Shown here: piece by piece, positions 12,131-24,965 of the stretch
How positions within the stretch are numbered: position 1 is the stretch's first letter
How the letters are laid out: every line of letters begins with the position of its first letter
From: Gordionus sp. m RMFG-2023
Lineage: Eukaryota; Nematomorpha; Gordioida; Chordodea; Parachordodidae
Assembly (NCBI RefSeq): GCF_954871325.1
Contig: NC_088777.1
Coordinates: 12,191,366-12,255,365, forward strand
Length of the DNA: 64,000 nucleotides
Direction: 5' to 3'
Notes under the pieces: model-generated
The model's database searches: none
What the model was told of the DNA's origin: nothing
Seen by the model: the letters and a program-made list of their open reading frames with translations, nothing else
Made by a program: the position numbers and the translations under genes

Positions 12131-14833
12131 ATGAATATTTTAACCTGTATTTTAATGATAATTTTTGTGTCCCAAGTCTATTCACATGGTAATTTATTTT
12201 AAAGAAAATAATATATATAAGATTCCTAATTTATATATATCATTCGTTTTAAACCAAATCAATCATTACCCATTTAGTGCGTTGCCCCATAACGAAATCT
12301 AAAAAAAGTAAATTTTTAGAGGATTTAAAAAAATATGTTTTAATTATTTTATTTAGAATTCTTTAGGGGAAAAAAATATACTTAGATGATTTTAAAAAAT
12401 ATATATGTTTTAATTATTTTTTTTAGAATTCTTAAAGGAAAAAATAGATTTCAATTATGATGAAGTTAGAAATTTTACTAAAAAAGGTTTGCTATATATT
12501 TTACAATACATATATGTCGCATTGGGAATTCGGAGTGTCTCAATTCTAAATTATTTACTCAAGGCATTTTTAAATCTGATAAATATGATTAGACCGGAAA
12601 TGTATTACAACATATATATAGTACCAACACTGTGAATTTCAGATTGCTTAGAACAGTTGAAATACTTTTAACTTATATTAGTTTTATACAGATTTTTTCG
12701 TTATAGTGAAATTTATATTATATAGAGTAGATATTCTAGACATGCTAGAATACTTTTTCGTTGAAATAAGATTTTTTCAAATTTAAAATTTCCCCAAGCA
12801 AATGTTATAAAGTAAGTGATTCCGAATTCCCTATGAATTCCATATCCCAATTCGACATTATATATTATAATAAATATTTATCTGTTAAACTTGGATCGTA
12901 AATAGTGAGATATTATAAAGACTTGTGCCACATTAAAATAAAGCCAGGCTATTACAACATTCAGGATTCTACGACACAAAGTCTACACAAGTAAATCATA
13001 ATTTTTATTTGAAATTTAAAAAAAAAAATTATTCGATGATTTTGACAAAATAACGAAAATAGTATTGCCTGCAAATTGAGTAAGAGTGTTCAGCGTTAAG
13101 TTTTTCTAAAGCTCAGTTGTTTTAAATTCAAGTAGTACATCTGTTTTAAAAAGGTTTTTTTAAAACAAAAAACATTTATTAACTTTTACTTTCTCATAAA
13201 TGCATTGTTTAAAATGCAAACAAATTTTTATCACCCATATGTAACACCTATATAAAATAGCTATATATTTTTCTATCTTTGTATTTACTTGATTGCTTTA
13301 TAACGGTGATAAAATGCCGAATTTTAACTAAACTAAATAAATTGTGTAGATAACTAATTTTTTGGGGATTTAAAATTTATCCCTCTCAGGTCATTCATAT
13401 ATGTAGAAATTAAATTTACCTCTCACATCAATAAATTAATTATATTTATATTATATTAAAATAATATAGGGAAATCTTACTATTACGAGATGAAGATATC
13501 ATTGAAACAAGATTAGTCGGCAACTTGGAAAGAAACAAGAAAAAAATAACAATTTTTCCCAAAGAGAGTCTTATAGGCTTCATGACCATTTTTTCGCAGA
13601 TCACGAATATCACCATCTATTCCAGAAAAGAGGTAACCTATTACTACATACTAACGAGAAAGTAATTAAATTCTATTATAATCTTATTCATTTTGATGTA
13701 TCTAAACACTAAAATTAATATATATAAATAGAAATGATTTCTTTTCTAAAAATTTTCAAAATAGAAATGAACTTATGACAACTATTTAAAAATGCATTTT
13801 GGAGAGAGTGTAGGGGAAGGGAGGTAATAAATTTTATTATCTTAAAATGATATTTAAAAAAACTGGTAAATTTTTTAAGGAAAGATCCCTATCACATCCC
13901 TCCTTTAATTATGGTTATGCTATAATCACTAGCCCCCCATATCAGGCTTTGACCCAATAATGAAATCCTTTTATTTATATGGGCGTATTTACTGCCTATT
14001 CTATGTATCATGATTCATATAACTCCAATCCTATAAAAGATTCATTTTATTAAATTTGAAAAATATTAAAGATGAAAAGGTAAATAGTGTGATATGAATG
14101 TATAATAAAAAAAATTTTTTAATCTCTGTAACAGATACTTATGGTTTTAATTTTATTTTTAAATACGTGTTTTTTTTACTCTAAATTTTAGCAAGAATTT
14201 TCTATATCAATTTTCCCATTAGCATACTCAATATCAAACTGAAATTCATGAATTTTATATCAAATAAAAGCTTGAACTCTTTTCTATCAGATGATATATT
14301 TAAATACAATCATAATTTCTTAGTGTATTTTAATATATTTAGTAAAGATTTAATGTTCACATCAAAAAGAATTATATAGAACTCCGCCCCAAAAGTGATG
14401 ATAAAGGTAAGATTACTATGATGAATGTTTTTACGAGCAAAAGAAAACATTTGTATATGAAAGACTATTCTTACGTAAAAATTTATTTTATTTTACAATA
14501 GTTTTACCTAATTTTTTTTCTTAATTTCTTTCTCCTTTTTTGCTAATTGTTAATTTTTTTTGCCTTCATTTATAAAATTTTTCCCTCCCCGCGTTTGCCT
14601 CTATTATAAATTAGATGTTTGTACTACAAGGTTCCAAGGGTGTATACGTAAAATTCAACGACGAACAAGAAACTGAGCTTATAAAAAATTTTGTTTTGGT
14701 GAAAATATTTTTAGGAAATTCCGTTCCAATGGATTATGAACCATTCGTGGGTGGACAACTCGTGTTAACTAAATCTGTCAAAAATTGTCTTCAAAGTCCA
14801 TTCAACTTTGAAAAGAAACTGGAATTTTATTAG
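12131..14833 (+). CDS. Candidate gene for a small secreted protein, unresolved exon model
   Basis: I do not recognise this gene. The first candidate exon (12131-12188) encodes a signal-peptide-like start, MNILTCILMIIFVSQVYSHG, then a GT donor. A phase-compatible exon follows at 12427-12486 (EFLKEKIDFNYDEVRNFTKK). A third open exon at about 13470-13632 reads EILLLRDEDIIETRLVGN, continues in a K-rich stretch and ends SQITNITIYSRKE before GTAACC. A 27-bp exon 14380-14406 would keep frame to 14615-14833, which reads MFVLQGSKGVYVKFNDEQ and ends KKLEFY then stop. Exons two and three do not join in frame as drawn, so an exon is missing or a boundary is wrong. NITIYS is a possible N-glycosylation site. 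The support is the coding look of the exons, not homology. Confidence 0.4.
12340..12426 (+). repeat. Tandem duplication of a 3' splice-site region
   Basis: A block of about 66 bp (AAATATGTTTTAATTATTTT then TTTAGAATTCTT) is present twice in tandem, so the candidate exon at 12427 is preceded by an almost identical acceptor at about 12355. Only the second copy leads into an open frame. Confidence 0.55.
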
Positions 14834-15194
14834 ATATATATATATCAGGTTTCAAAAATCAAATTATAACCTGTTTTTTATAACGATATGTTATTTAGAA
14901 TTATATTATCAAAAAAAGATTTTTACAACAAATATTTGGCATTTTTAGGTAAAGATTATACAAAAAATTTTAAAACTCTGCTCATAATTCATATAATTTT
15001 TTTTATTTTAACATTTTTCTCCCACATTTTAAAAACGATATTGAGAGCACTATATATTGCCTAAAATATATAGCTGATATATTTTAAAAATAAATAGTAA
15101 ATATGAGTAAACTTTGAGCCAAGAATAAGTAAAACTCATACAAACTGATAAAATAACAGATAGGAATTGAAAAACTTCCAAGCCTTTTCTTGCC

Positions 15195-15990
15195 CCACCC
15201 ATTCTTTAATTATTATATTCCTTTTTAAAACTTAGCTTATAATTTTATAAAATTCCTAATTCGTTATTAATAGTAATCGGGCTGCAAAGCTCATAATTTT
15301 TTTTTTAAATTAGAACCGCTCCACATAGACTGAGGTGGAAGTAGATAAAAAAATTTCCATTCTCATATCTTGAAGTAAGGGTCGGGATGTTGCCTTGCAG
15401 TTTTTCTACCGATACTTAACTGATTTTTATCATTAAAAAATACAACATATACTTATGTTATCATAGTTTGGTTAGGATTTCAGAAGAAAGTTAAAATAAA
15501 ACCAATAATAAATTTGATTTTATTCGATTTATTAAAGATTCGTCACTGTCAATTTTTTTTAAACGTTATTTATTATTATTTTCTTTTTTAAAACTCAGTA
15601 TTTAATTTCAGAAAATTCTAATTGGTTTATTAATTATAATTGGACTATAAAGCTCATAATTAAATTTTTTAAACTTTTCAAATATTGGAAAAACCGGTTC
15701 ACATGGACGGGGGTGGGAAAAGGTAGAAGCAATTTAAAGTAGCAATAACGGTAACTCTCGGCATGTTGCCTTAAAACTATTTATTCTCAAGAAGTGCCAA
15801 ACACCAATATATATTTAAGCTAGATAAAATTCATTTCGAAGAGGGAGATTCAAAGAAAAATAGCAGAATTTTTTAGATCTTAGAACAAAAATTGAAATTT
15901 TTTTATAATTAATGTTATCGTAGTTTGTTTAATATTTCAGTATATTATCTCAATAATAAGTTAAATTTTATTTAAATTTATCTACTCTTA
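15195..15990. repeat. Tandem duplication, two units of about 375 bp
   Basis: Unit 1 (about 15195-15545) and unit 2 (about 15565-15990) share, in order, CTTTTTTAAAACT.AG, AAAATTCTAAT, GGCT/GACT..AAAGCTCATAAT, ACCG.T.CACAT.GAC.G, GG..TGTTGCCTT and GTTATC.TAGTTTG. Divergence is clear, so the duplication is not recent. It lies between the two candidate secreted-protein loci. Confidence 0.55.
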
Positions 15991-16068
15991 ATATATTTGC
16001 ATGTGTATAATAATAAGATAAGAATTCATTAATTTAGGTTTAATGGTTTAAATTGTATACTATTGCTT

Positions 16069-17362
16069 ATGTTCATGATCATTGAGGCTCATGTCGGTGA
16101 ACCTATGTGGTTTAGCGATTTTAAACTATATAGCGGATATATTGGTAAGAATTATTTGATCGAGATCGATTTTCTGGAGAAATTTCGAACCAGTCTTATC
16201 CCAAAAACATTCTGGGCTCAAAAGGTTGTCCATAAATCGGCCCTTGCTTAATATGCACTCTGAAAATGTCTAACTACAATTTTAAATTTCTCAAACATAA
16301 TTTTGGTTTACAGTCCAGATTTTAAAAACTTAAAAATTTAAAATATATTTTAAAACAACCATTTCTACATCGTATTAAATAAGATTATATGATCTTATAG
16401 CTAAACTTTCTTTATATATTTTTTATTTAAAATATCGGAATAATTTAAATATAGGCTTAGGCATTAAAAAAAAATTATGGAGTCATAATCTAAACAAGGG
16501 ATACCTAAAAAAATTTATCAGCTATATAGTATCAGTACTACAGTAAAAAGCATCTATAAGCACTAATTGTAGAAGATTTTAATCTATTATAATAGGATTT
16601 TTGGAGGAGATTAGTGTGACTCATATTTAGAGGTTTTAAATATTCTTTTTAAACTATTAATATATCAAAACTTGCTCAAGTATACAAGCGACTGCGCTAT
16701 ATGGAGTTCCTGGGTTGAAATCGCATCAGTTCATTTTAGAGAAAATGTTATAATGAAAGGTATAAATTATAAGGCTAAAAATTAATGTTATAAAGATAGA
16801 GCCTGATCCGAATACAAAGTTTTTCTTCCAGATCTACCCGAACCCGACTAAACATAGGAGTTTTCTAGCGTTTTTAAGCAAGAATTTAATTCATAATTCA
16901 GATTTTCCACTTGGATTTACTTTGGTCTCAAATTCCTGAATTCTAATCTTTTAAGAAATTATTCTTAAATTTAGATTCATTCTATAAACAATTTTATAAC
17001 TATAAAATATAGGAGGTAATTTAATTGAATCGATCTTAGATAAAACATAAATATCAAATGAAAATATTACATAATGATATAACAGATTAATATTCTAGAT
17101 TTTATGCTGGCTAAATGTATATTATCTTAACCATATGATGTTCAATGAAACAAAATGATTATTGAGGATATTTCTAATATTTAATCGTGTGGCCTCGGAT
17201 ATGGCTATAGGTCAGGCTGCCTTGTCCGAGCCCAAATCGGATGGAGTTTCGGACAGTTTATTCATGACTCTATATGAAGATGATACCAAACAGAAACACT
17301 ATATTAAGACAACAGATAAATATAATGTCGGATATATTGTTTCCTTGAAAATAGAACGCTAA
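16069..17362 (+). CDS. Second candidate small secreted protein (two exons)
   Basis: I do not recognise it. An exon opening after an acceptor at 16037 reads LNCILLLMFMIIEAH, hydrophobic like a signal peptide, then VGEPMWFSDFKLYSGYI to 16144, where a GTAAGA donor follows in phase 1. The exon 17211-17362 starts in the matching phase (GQAALSEPKSDGVSDS) and ends with YNVGYIVSLKIER and a stop, giving about 75 residues from the ATG at 16069. Read without splicing, the first exon stays open to 16251 (ending VVHKSALA). The tract before the second exon is not pyrimidine-rich, so the model is weak. Both exons look richer in G+C than their flanks. It could be a paralogue of the 12.1-kb candidate or chance. 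Confidence 0.3.
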
Positions 17363-17869
17363 ATGAAATTTAATCTAACGCTATAATTTAAGAATAAGGA
17401 GACATGTAACGTAACACCTTCCGAAACAGGTGCAATGCACATACATATAAATAAATCCATGCATAAATTTTGTATAAAAACATCCTAAGGAGATATATTT
17501 AAAAAACCTTTATCATATTATTATAATACTCATTTAGTGTAAAGAACACATAATCAAAAATTTGATTTTTAGCATCTAACAGCACAAAATTCTCGCATAT
17601 CTAAAAAAATATTGCTTTTATTAATTGAGTAATAATAATTTCCAATTTTCTTTTACCGTAATTTCAAAGATAATTCACCCAAATCTATTATATCTTGATC
17701 GGTCATTCACAATTTCCGTATCTTCTATGTTCAAGAATAAATTTATATCAAAAGAGTGTTGTAAAAGTATTATATAATCGCATTTTTTTGTAGATGATTT
17801 TACTATTTTGAGATTAAAAGGGAATGCCATGCAAGTTTAAAAAAACACATAATTTCATGGAATTTCTCG
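17363..17869. other. AT-rich sequence, nothing recognised
   Basis: No open frame, repeat or RNA gene could be supported in this stretch. Confidence 0.4.
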
Positions 17870-18150
17870 AAAAATTGACCCCAGAAATAGGATACCCAGA
17901 AAAATCGGCCTACAAAAATTTGGCTCCAGATAAAATTGTTCCCTTAAAAGTTTAGTCCACGGATAATTGGCACCCAATTTTTTTTAACTTTTCTTAAATA
18001 TCCAAAAAATTAAAATATGAAATCTACAGAAATTAATAAAAAATAAATAGAAAGTTATTTCCGAGGGGTATTTATATACGTTCATCATAACATATTAATA
18101 TTTTGGTGGAGATGCTTTATATACAGTAAATTCATATAAAGCAAACTTAT
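17870..18150. repeat. Interspersed repeat, copy 2, inverted relative to 1-270
   Basis: The reverse complement shares long blocks with the window start: a TATATGAATTTAC.GTATAT block, CTCCACCAAAATAT, the CCAAATTT-type subrepeats and GGATAATTGGC. About 17.6 kb containing SUCLG1 lies between the two copies. Confidence 0.6.
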
Positions 18151-18349
18151 CCATGAAGTGATTTTTATTGTGTAATCATTTATTCCACATAACGAATAAT
18201 ATGTTATCGCTGTCAATCATAAAAACAATGGTACATCATAATATAATCCAAATAGAATGTAATATAAAATGATATAGAATTTATCACATTTCCCCACACA
18301 TAAGATTTTAAAACTCTTCATTTAGACGATGTATAGGCTTTCTCAATCG

Positions 18350-20095
18350 TTGTGATTTCAGCCTCATTGTTGTTTCTAGTTCTAGGGTAATGAAAACATA
18401 TCCTGTGGACCCGAATTTTCATCAGTCTTTTCCGTTTCGCTGTTATCTCCCTCTATAGGTGATCCTTCTATATTTTCCAAATTCTCAACTATTTCCGACT
18501 CCCCATATTATCATCATTTTCTTCTTCTCTCCCTGACTTCTCCATTCTTTTGTTACATCTCGTTTTCGAAGTTGATCAGTATGCTTTTGTATAGTTCTAT
18601 CTTTACTTTCTACAAAATAGAAATATCTACCAGTTCTGGATTTTCCTTCTCTTACCTTGAATTGATTTTATGTACACATACAAGTTGTGAAATCTCGAAT
18701 TCCCTCATTTGAATATGTTTATTATGCGCTGTGGTTTGTCGCATATTAGATCGTTCCATCTCATCCCTAACATTTGGATGTAAATAATCTAATCCAGTTT
18801 TTAGATGGCGCCCCAACAATAGTTTTGCCGGTGACGTCCAGTTGATTGGTTCTCTCCAATTCTCTATGCTGTCAAAACTTCTCCCATGGCTTCCTCTGGC
18901 TGCTGAATATCTTCTAGTGGAAAAATATCGACTCTTAAATGTTAGTATTGTTCTTTCAGCTAACCCATTCGTTTAGGGATGGAGAAGTGTTGAATGTATT
19001 AATTTAATATTTTTCTATAAACAGAATCTTCGAAATTCTTCAGAAATAAACTGAGGGCCATTATCTAACACAATTTGTCTGCGTTCCAAAATGTGCGAAC
19101 CATTCCCTTAGCGCCCTGATCATTGTTGTAGACGTGTCTCTCTCATTATCCAAACGGATATCTTAGCACTGTTTTTCCCAATTTGGGAGTTCTTAATTGA
19201 ATCTGACGAATTAACATCTATATGCATAATAGGTAGGTCCCTTAGAGTATTTTTTATAGTGCCTACCTTTTGGCAATTGTAACATTTCACCCTGATGCAA
19301 AACATTGAAATTAGGTGTGATTCCTACATCGTTAACAGTCATTGTACTTATCCATATCATTATTGTTCTATTTACTATTATCTCTGTACTTAAAATTGTT
19401 ATTATTATTATTGTAATAATAATAATTTCCATTTCCTTAATATTAAGTGGGTACTTTTTTAAAAGGATTTTCACCTTTTTTTCCAGGCCATTTATTCCAT
19501 CTGGAAATCTGGTGTGAATATCTTTCTCTAATGCCGCCATTTTAATTCCCGCCACCATCTGATCCCTCAATCTTACATCAAGGTAAGATTCGAACTCTTG
19601 TGCCAATCTTTTAAGCCAACCTGCAAGCTCAGTAACTGCTTCGCCTTCCCCTCTGTCAATTCGAATAAACTAAATCCTAGAACTAAACAAAGTTGAAGTG
19701 GGCATAAAAACTGCCTTACCAACTTTAACTATCACCTTATAATTAAGTTCCTTCAAGGTTCTTGTATATATAAATGACCTCATCTCTGCCAGATTACTAA
19801 TCTGCAAATAATATTTTTTTCTTGGTTTCATTATTTATTAATAACCCTCTTATCTCTAACACTTCATCTATATTTTCAATATAGTCCTGAAAATTGTTTT
19901 GTTTATCAAAATTATCAAATTTACTTGTGTTAAATTTATTGATTCAAAATTGTTTTTTTACTTGATTATCATTATTCGTTTCACTAAAAATATTCATTTC
20001 ACCACTCTTATTAATTAAAATGTTTAATTCATCACTTTTACCAATTACAGTAGTTGGTTTTTCTTCTTTATTTATGAAATCCTTCGTCGCCATTG
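18350..20095 (-). mobile_element. Fossil Ty3/gypsy-like LTR retrotransposon (gag and integrase parts)
   Basis: Reading on the - strand from about 20095, a gag-like part is visible (ELAGWLKRLAQEFESYLD, LRDQMVAGIKMAALEKDI), followed by a zinc-knuckle-like segment and then an integrase-like part toward 18350 with the end of the catalytic core. Clear LTRs were not found. It is broken, with several breaks, and looks old. Family assignment rests on the gag and integrase style. Confidence 0.65.
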
Positions 20096-20289
20096 AAGTG
20101 GTCTTTATTGTTTAATTACTATTGAATTAATAAAGCGACGAGTACAAAAGCCATAAAGGCCAATGTACACAGCTGAAATCTATCTTCACTTTCCTATAAG
20201 GGGATATCAGCAGATTTTAGTCGAGCCCTAAATATCTTTTGATTTTTATCAAATGTAGTGGGGTTGGTGTCTAATGAAATCAGTATTTT

Positions 20290-21256
20290 GGTAATATAAC
20301 CTGAACCAGGTAATTTGGGCTAAATTTATTTTAATGCCCGGGCCGGGTCTAAAAATTTTTTTAAATACCCAAGCCGGGCCGAATATTTTAAATAGCCATT
20401 ATTTTCTAGAAAAAGTAAAAGTAAATAAAATATATTTATAAAGAAAATTTGAAAGTTATTATACATGGATTTCATATTCGCTGAAATCTGCAAAATGCGG
20501 AAGAGGTATATTTTAATTTTTTTAAACCAATAGAAAAATTTTTTTTAAAAAAATTTAAAATTTAAACCCGGGCCTGGCCGGGCCTAAAATTTTTTTGAAA
20601 AAATCAGAGTCGGGCCATTCAAATACCTCTGTAAGTTTCTGAAAAAAATAAAAATATATGCTTAGAAAGATAAGTTTACATTTTATTTTAAAATCCTAGA
20701 AATTTTAAAAACCTAGTGTAGTGTATATTTTATCTTTAATAAAATTTTTCCTTTTAGCATTCAAGGACTTAATAATTCAGATTTAAAATACCTGAAGTAT
20801 GGTCTATTGCTTCTTAACATCTTCTGTTTCTAAATCAATACAATATTTAAAATTTAAAGTCTTGAATCTAAGAAATAATAACTATCTAAAACGTGTTTTT
20901 ATATGATATTTTTGCATCGGACCTAATTTTTCAAGCCCGGCCCGAAATTTTTTTAAAAAATTTTTCCCCTGCCCGGCCTGAATTTATTTTAATATATGGA
21001 AATTATTTTTTTAAAATAAATTATAATTAAAATAATAGATATATGTCATATATAGCGTCTAGTTTCTACAAATAAAATCAAATATTTTTATTTTACATAA
21101 AAAATTCAACATAAAATTGACAATTTTAGATATATTTAAAAAATAATCCAAGGCCCGGCCATACCCGGCCCGAATTTTATTAAAAAATATTAGGCCCGAT
21201 TCAGCCGAACTCGATTTTTTTAAGATAAACCCGGCCCGACTTTTGCAGATCTCTAA
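20290..21256. mobile_element. GC-rich CCCGGCCC-block element(s), hAT-type right end
   Basis: Two clusters of GCCCGGGCC and GGCCCGGCC blocks separated by T/A runs (20335-20640 and 20930-21240), ending in GCAGATCTCTA at about 21256, which matches the terminal style of the GC-rich hAT family. The left end is unclear, and it may be two elements. No coding frame. Confidence 0.45.
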
Positions 21257-24200
21257 TGGAATATTAAATGAGTTTATTTTTTTAATTGCGAAAAGAATAA
21301 ATTGGTAATATTATTCCTATAAAATATTTAAATATATATTTATAATGTATTTTATAATTATAAATGTAATTTTATTAGAAATATTAATGTTTTTTCCAAA
21401 TTATGGATATTCAGGCCAAATATCAACGAAGTCGCGTAAACGCAGATTATTTTAGCAGTGGCATAATAATAGAAATAACAGGTGACAACAATGTGGCGCA
21501 TCAGAGGTATAAATACATACGGTTGGGCCCGTTTAATAGGAAAGACGAGTGTGGGAGCAGCCCAAGGGGGCAAAAATTGAACTATTTTAAGGGTCATCTA
21601 TTTTGATTTCCATTTATTTTGCTATATATTTAATTTTGATTTGCTATATTTATATTTCTTTTTTTCTTAATTTTGATTTTTATTTGCTAATTTCGAATTT
21701 GTCATCTTTTTCTGCCATTTATTTGTATTTCCATATTCTTGCAATTTGAATTTTCTTTATATTTTGCTAATTTGGATTGTTTTTCTAATGTGGATTTCCT
21801 TTTTGGCCATTCTTGACTTCAATTTAGAATTTCCTTTTTTGATAAATTTGCTATAGATATCTTATTTTGTTATGAACTTTGATTTGGGTCTCCTCTCTTA
21901 CCCTAGATTCATAGTTATCAAGAATTTGCGACGAAGTATACTAAATACGCTGTATTTTTGTATAATTCACCGAGGTGCTAATTATAAACGCAGGGTTAGG
22001 GATTGAATAAAATAGGTTTTTTTAAAGAACCACCCAATTTATTTTTGCTCCGTTCAGCAAAAAGATATTAGCACATCCCTGTCATGAATAATATTGGGGA
22101 AGAACGATGTAAATATATAAATCAAATGGTTCAAACATGAGCAAAGGATTTTCAAGTTTAAATTGCATAAACTATAATTTATAGTTATATCAAATAAATT
22201 GACTAACCTTGAATCCATAAAAATTAATGACAAAATAGTCTCCCTTTTTTTATATACATTGAGAACCTAGATAAGCGAGATGTGATCAATATATTAGAAC
22301 ATCTTATAAGATTTTAACAGAAAATGAGAGATCTAAAATGAGTTGCACTGTACCTTATAAAAACATTTGGTTTACTATTTAAAAAAATTAAATAATCTAG
22401 ATATTTACCTTTATATGCTCAACAGTAATTATATTGAAGAAAAAAAAAAGAAAACTCTTGATAAAGAAGAATATTATATCTAAAATCAAATGTGACCTAA
22501 GGAGATGCATCATCCAGGATATAGCGACCCAAATAAATATTCAAATAGCAAAGAAAAATTAAAAATTTGAAAGCCTAATATTTTTAATAAATTGACATTA
22601 GTTGTCTTATGTAATTTTTGTAATATTTTCTCGCACTTAAAAGAAATTCTCAGACTTGAAGATTTATTTTATAAAATCTTATCTAGGAAATAGGCTTTTA
22701 ACAAACCTTGCTTCAGAACAGCTAATGAAAGGGTGTTTGCTGTCTTAACAAAGTCAAAAAATCACATAACAAATAATTTCCCAAACAAGATTAACAATAA
22801 TTTCAATTATATTCTATTTTATATAGAGAATTTATATATATAATTATAAACGACAAAATAATTATCAATAAAATATTTACATGGATGTTCATTATTTTTA
22901 TTTACAAAATTATTAGGATAAAATAAGTTAAGTGTTCATTAGGGGTGTCCCGCCCCAACTATAGCCTCTTTGAGATGCATCCTGTCCTAGTCAGAGCGTC
23001 ATTCAGATGCACCATGTTTTGAATTGATTTTCTTTGGTTAAGAGATGATTTATAGAGGTTATATAAGTAAATCCAAATACATTTGCTTTGAAATTTATAG
23101 CATACATTTCTCTTTTTCTTTCAATAAGTTTTTAATAAATCATGAATTACAAAAGGTGATTCATATTGATTTAGTAATATAAAGCCTTTCTTATAGAGTT
23201 CAGGTCATTTTCGCCTTTATAAAATTTTTAAAAATAAAATTATGCAATAATTGGTTAATTTGTAATTCTATATTTCTTTCTTTCAAAAATAAAAATATAT
23301 TTATAAAATATTAAAATTAATAATTGATCAAAAATTGAAAAATCAAAATATTGCATATTATTTATAATATTTGTTTTTACTTTTTTTTTTTCGTAATACA
23401 CCTTGTTATATAAAAGGTATTTTGTTCCAGCTTCACTTGTTTATTCATATGGTTTTCTTATAGTTATATTATTGAGTTTCGGCGCGTTCAATATTTTAAA
23501 TATAATATTTTTATTTATATAATAAAGGGGAAAAATCGAAAAAATCGTTTATTCGATTTTCTTTTTTTTTTATCATTAGCTTTTAATTTTTATCAATTTA
23601 ATAATGATTGATTATTTTTTTTATTTAAAAACTTATTCTAAGTCATTTCACAAAATGCTATTTCTCTTAAATAATTTTTTTTTTACTTTTATGTATAATA
23701 ATTAACATAACCTATTATATTCCGCTAAAACTTTCAACAAAGAAAAGATTAAAAGAAAAAGTTATAAAATTTTTATTAAACTACCCAGGGCTGACTGAAA
23801 ACATCTCCGATATTAGTTATGAAGAATCGATTATTCTAAAAATGGGTTTATTTTTTTTAATTTTGTGACCGTTTAAGTCGAACGTTAGTTTTAAAAAATT
23901 TTATACACGTTCGATTGAGCGTTTTCAAGATTAAAAAATGCAAAAAAAAAAAGAAAAAATTCGGACATCTTAATTTCCCATCATTTTCTTTCACCCCTTT
24001 TCTTCGTTTTTTTAATGAAATGGAATCGTCTTGTTAAGTAGTTTTTTTACGAGTAAGTGATAATGATAAATATTTTTTTTGGAAGAAAAAAATAATAGAT
24101 TTATATTTAAAATAAACTCTGCTCGTTTTTAGCTACTTATCAAGAAGTTTCTCTTTATAAATTAAATGTTTCACAAACCATATTTTATTTATGTTTCTTA

Positions 24201-24300
24201 TTCTTTCTAATTTATTAATTATTATATAATTGTGTCGAATTTTCTAATATCCAGATAATTTGTAAGAAAAATAATTTACTTCAAAAGTTATAATAAGAAA
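21257..24300. other. AT-rich intergenic DNA with one short unassigned frame
   Basis: A 67-codon frame at 21403-21606 (starting MDIQAKYQRSRVNADYF) is open on both strands and matches nothing I know; I do not call it a gene. From 21600 to 21880 the sequence is a T-rich near-repeat built on TTTTGATTTGCTA. The rest shows nothing recognisable. Confidence 0.4.
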
Positions 24301-24307
24301 TTGACAG

Positions 24308-24965
24308 GAAAGTTTTCTGTTCGAACATATAAATTTAGTTTCGAAATTACAGCAATATTATTTGAATTATACAAATGAATATTTTCGAACTTTTCGCAGG
24401 TACAAAAAATTTATTTATAATATTATTTAAAATTTATTTGTTAATAAGAAACCAGGTTCGAACAAATAAATTTTAAGTTTCGATTATAATAATATTATTT
24501 TAATTTTTTTTTCACTGAATTTAGAACTTTTCATAGGGACAACAAATTTATTTATAATATTATATTTTTAAAAAAGCATTTTGTATGAATATAAAGGGGA
24601 TGATTTTTCTCGGAGCACGAATCAAATCAAAACACGCGTCTATATTAATTTTACTGCCAAAAATTTTTATTATGTTTATTTGAGTTAATTAGACACTCCG
24701 GAAGTTATAGAAGAAATTAGAAAGAAAGTTTACTGTTCGAACAAATATATTTAGTTTTGATAATATAGTATGAATTATAAAAATTACTCTCTTAACTGAA
24801 TTTCGAACTTTTCACAGACAAACCAAATTTATTTATGTATTATTTTAAAATAAAAATTTTCATTTTTGTATGAACACTAAGAGGAAAGCTTTTTCTCGGA
24901 ACACGAGTGAGTCAAAATTCATCTATATTAATTTTACTGCCTAAAAATTTTTATTGTTTGTATTT
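24308..24965. repeat. Imperfect tandem repeat, three units
   Basis: Units start near 24308, 24450 and 24725. Each carries GTTCGAACA.ATAAATTTA, then AATATT.ATT, then GAACTTTTC.CAG and AAATTTATTTATAATATTA. The second and third also share TTTTTCTCGGAGCACGA and TCTATATTAATTTTACTGCC, giving a period of about 270 bp. No coding sequence. Confidence 0.6.

Noticed and set aside
16690-16740. tRNA-like pattern with GCTCAAGTATAC and GGGTTGAAATC
   Set aside because: Stems do not pair and there is no acceptor stem; at most a trace of a tRNA-derived repeat.
19305-19517. A + strand frame with a long I/V run that looks like a membrane segment
   Set aside because: It lies opposite the gag-like part of the Ty3/gypsy fossil and comes from an ATT/AAT microsatellite.
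21403-21606. 67-codon frame beginning MDIQAKYQRS
   Set aside because: Open on both strands, no signal of splicing and no family resemblance; not enough to call a gene.
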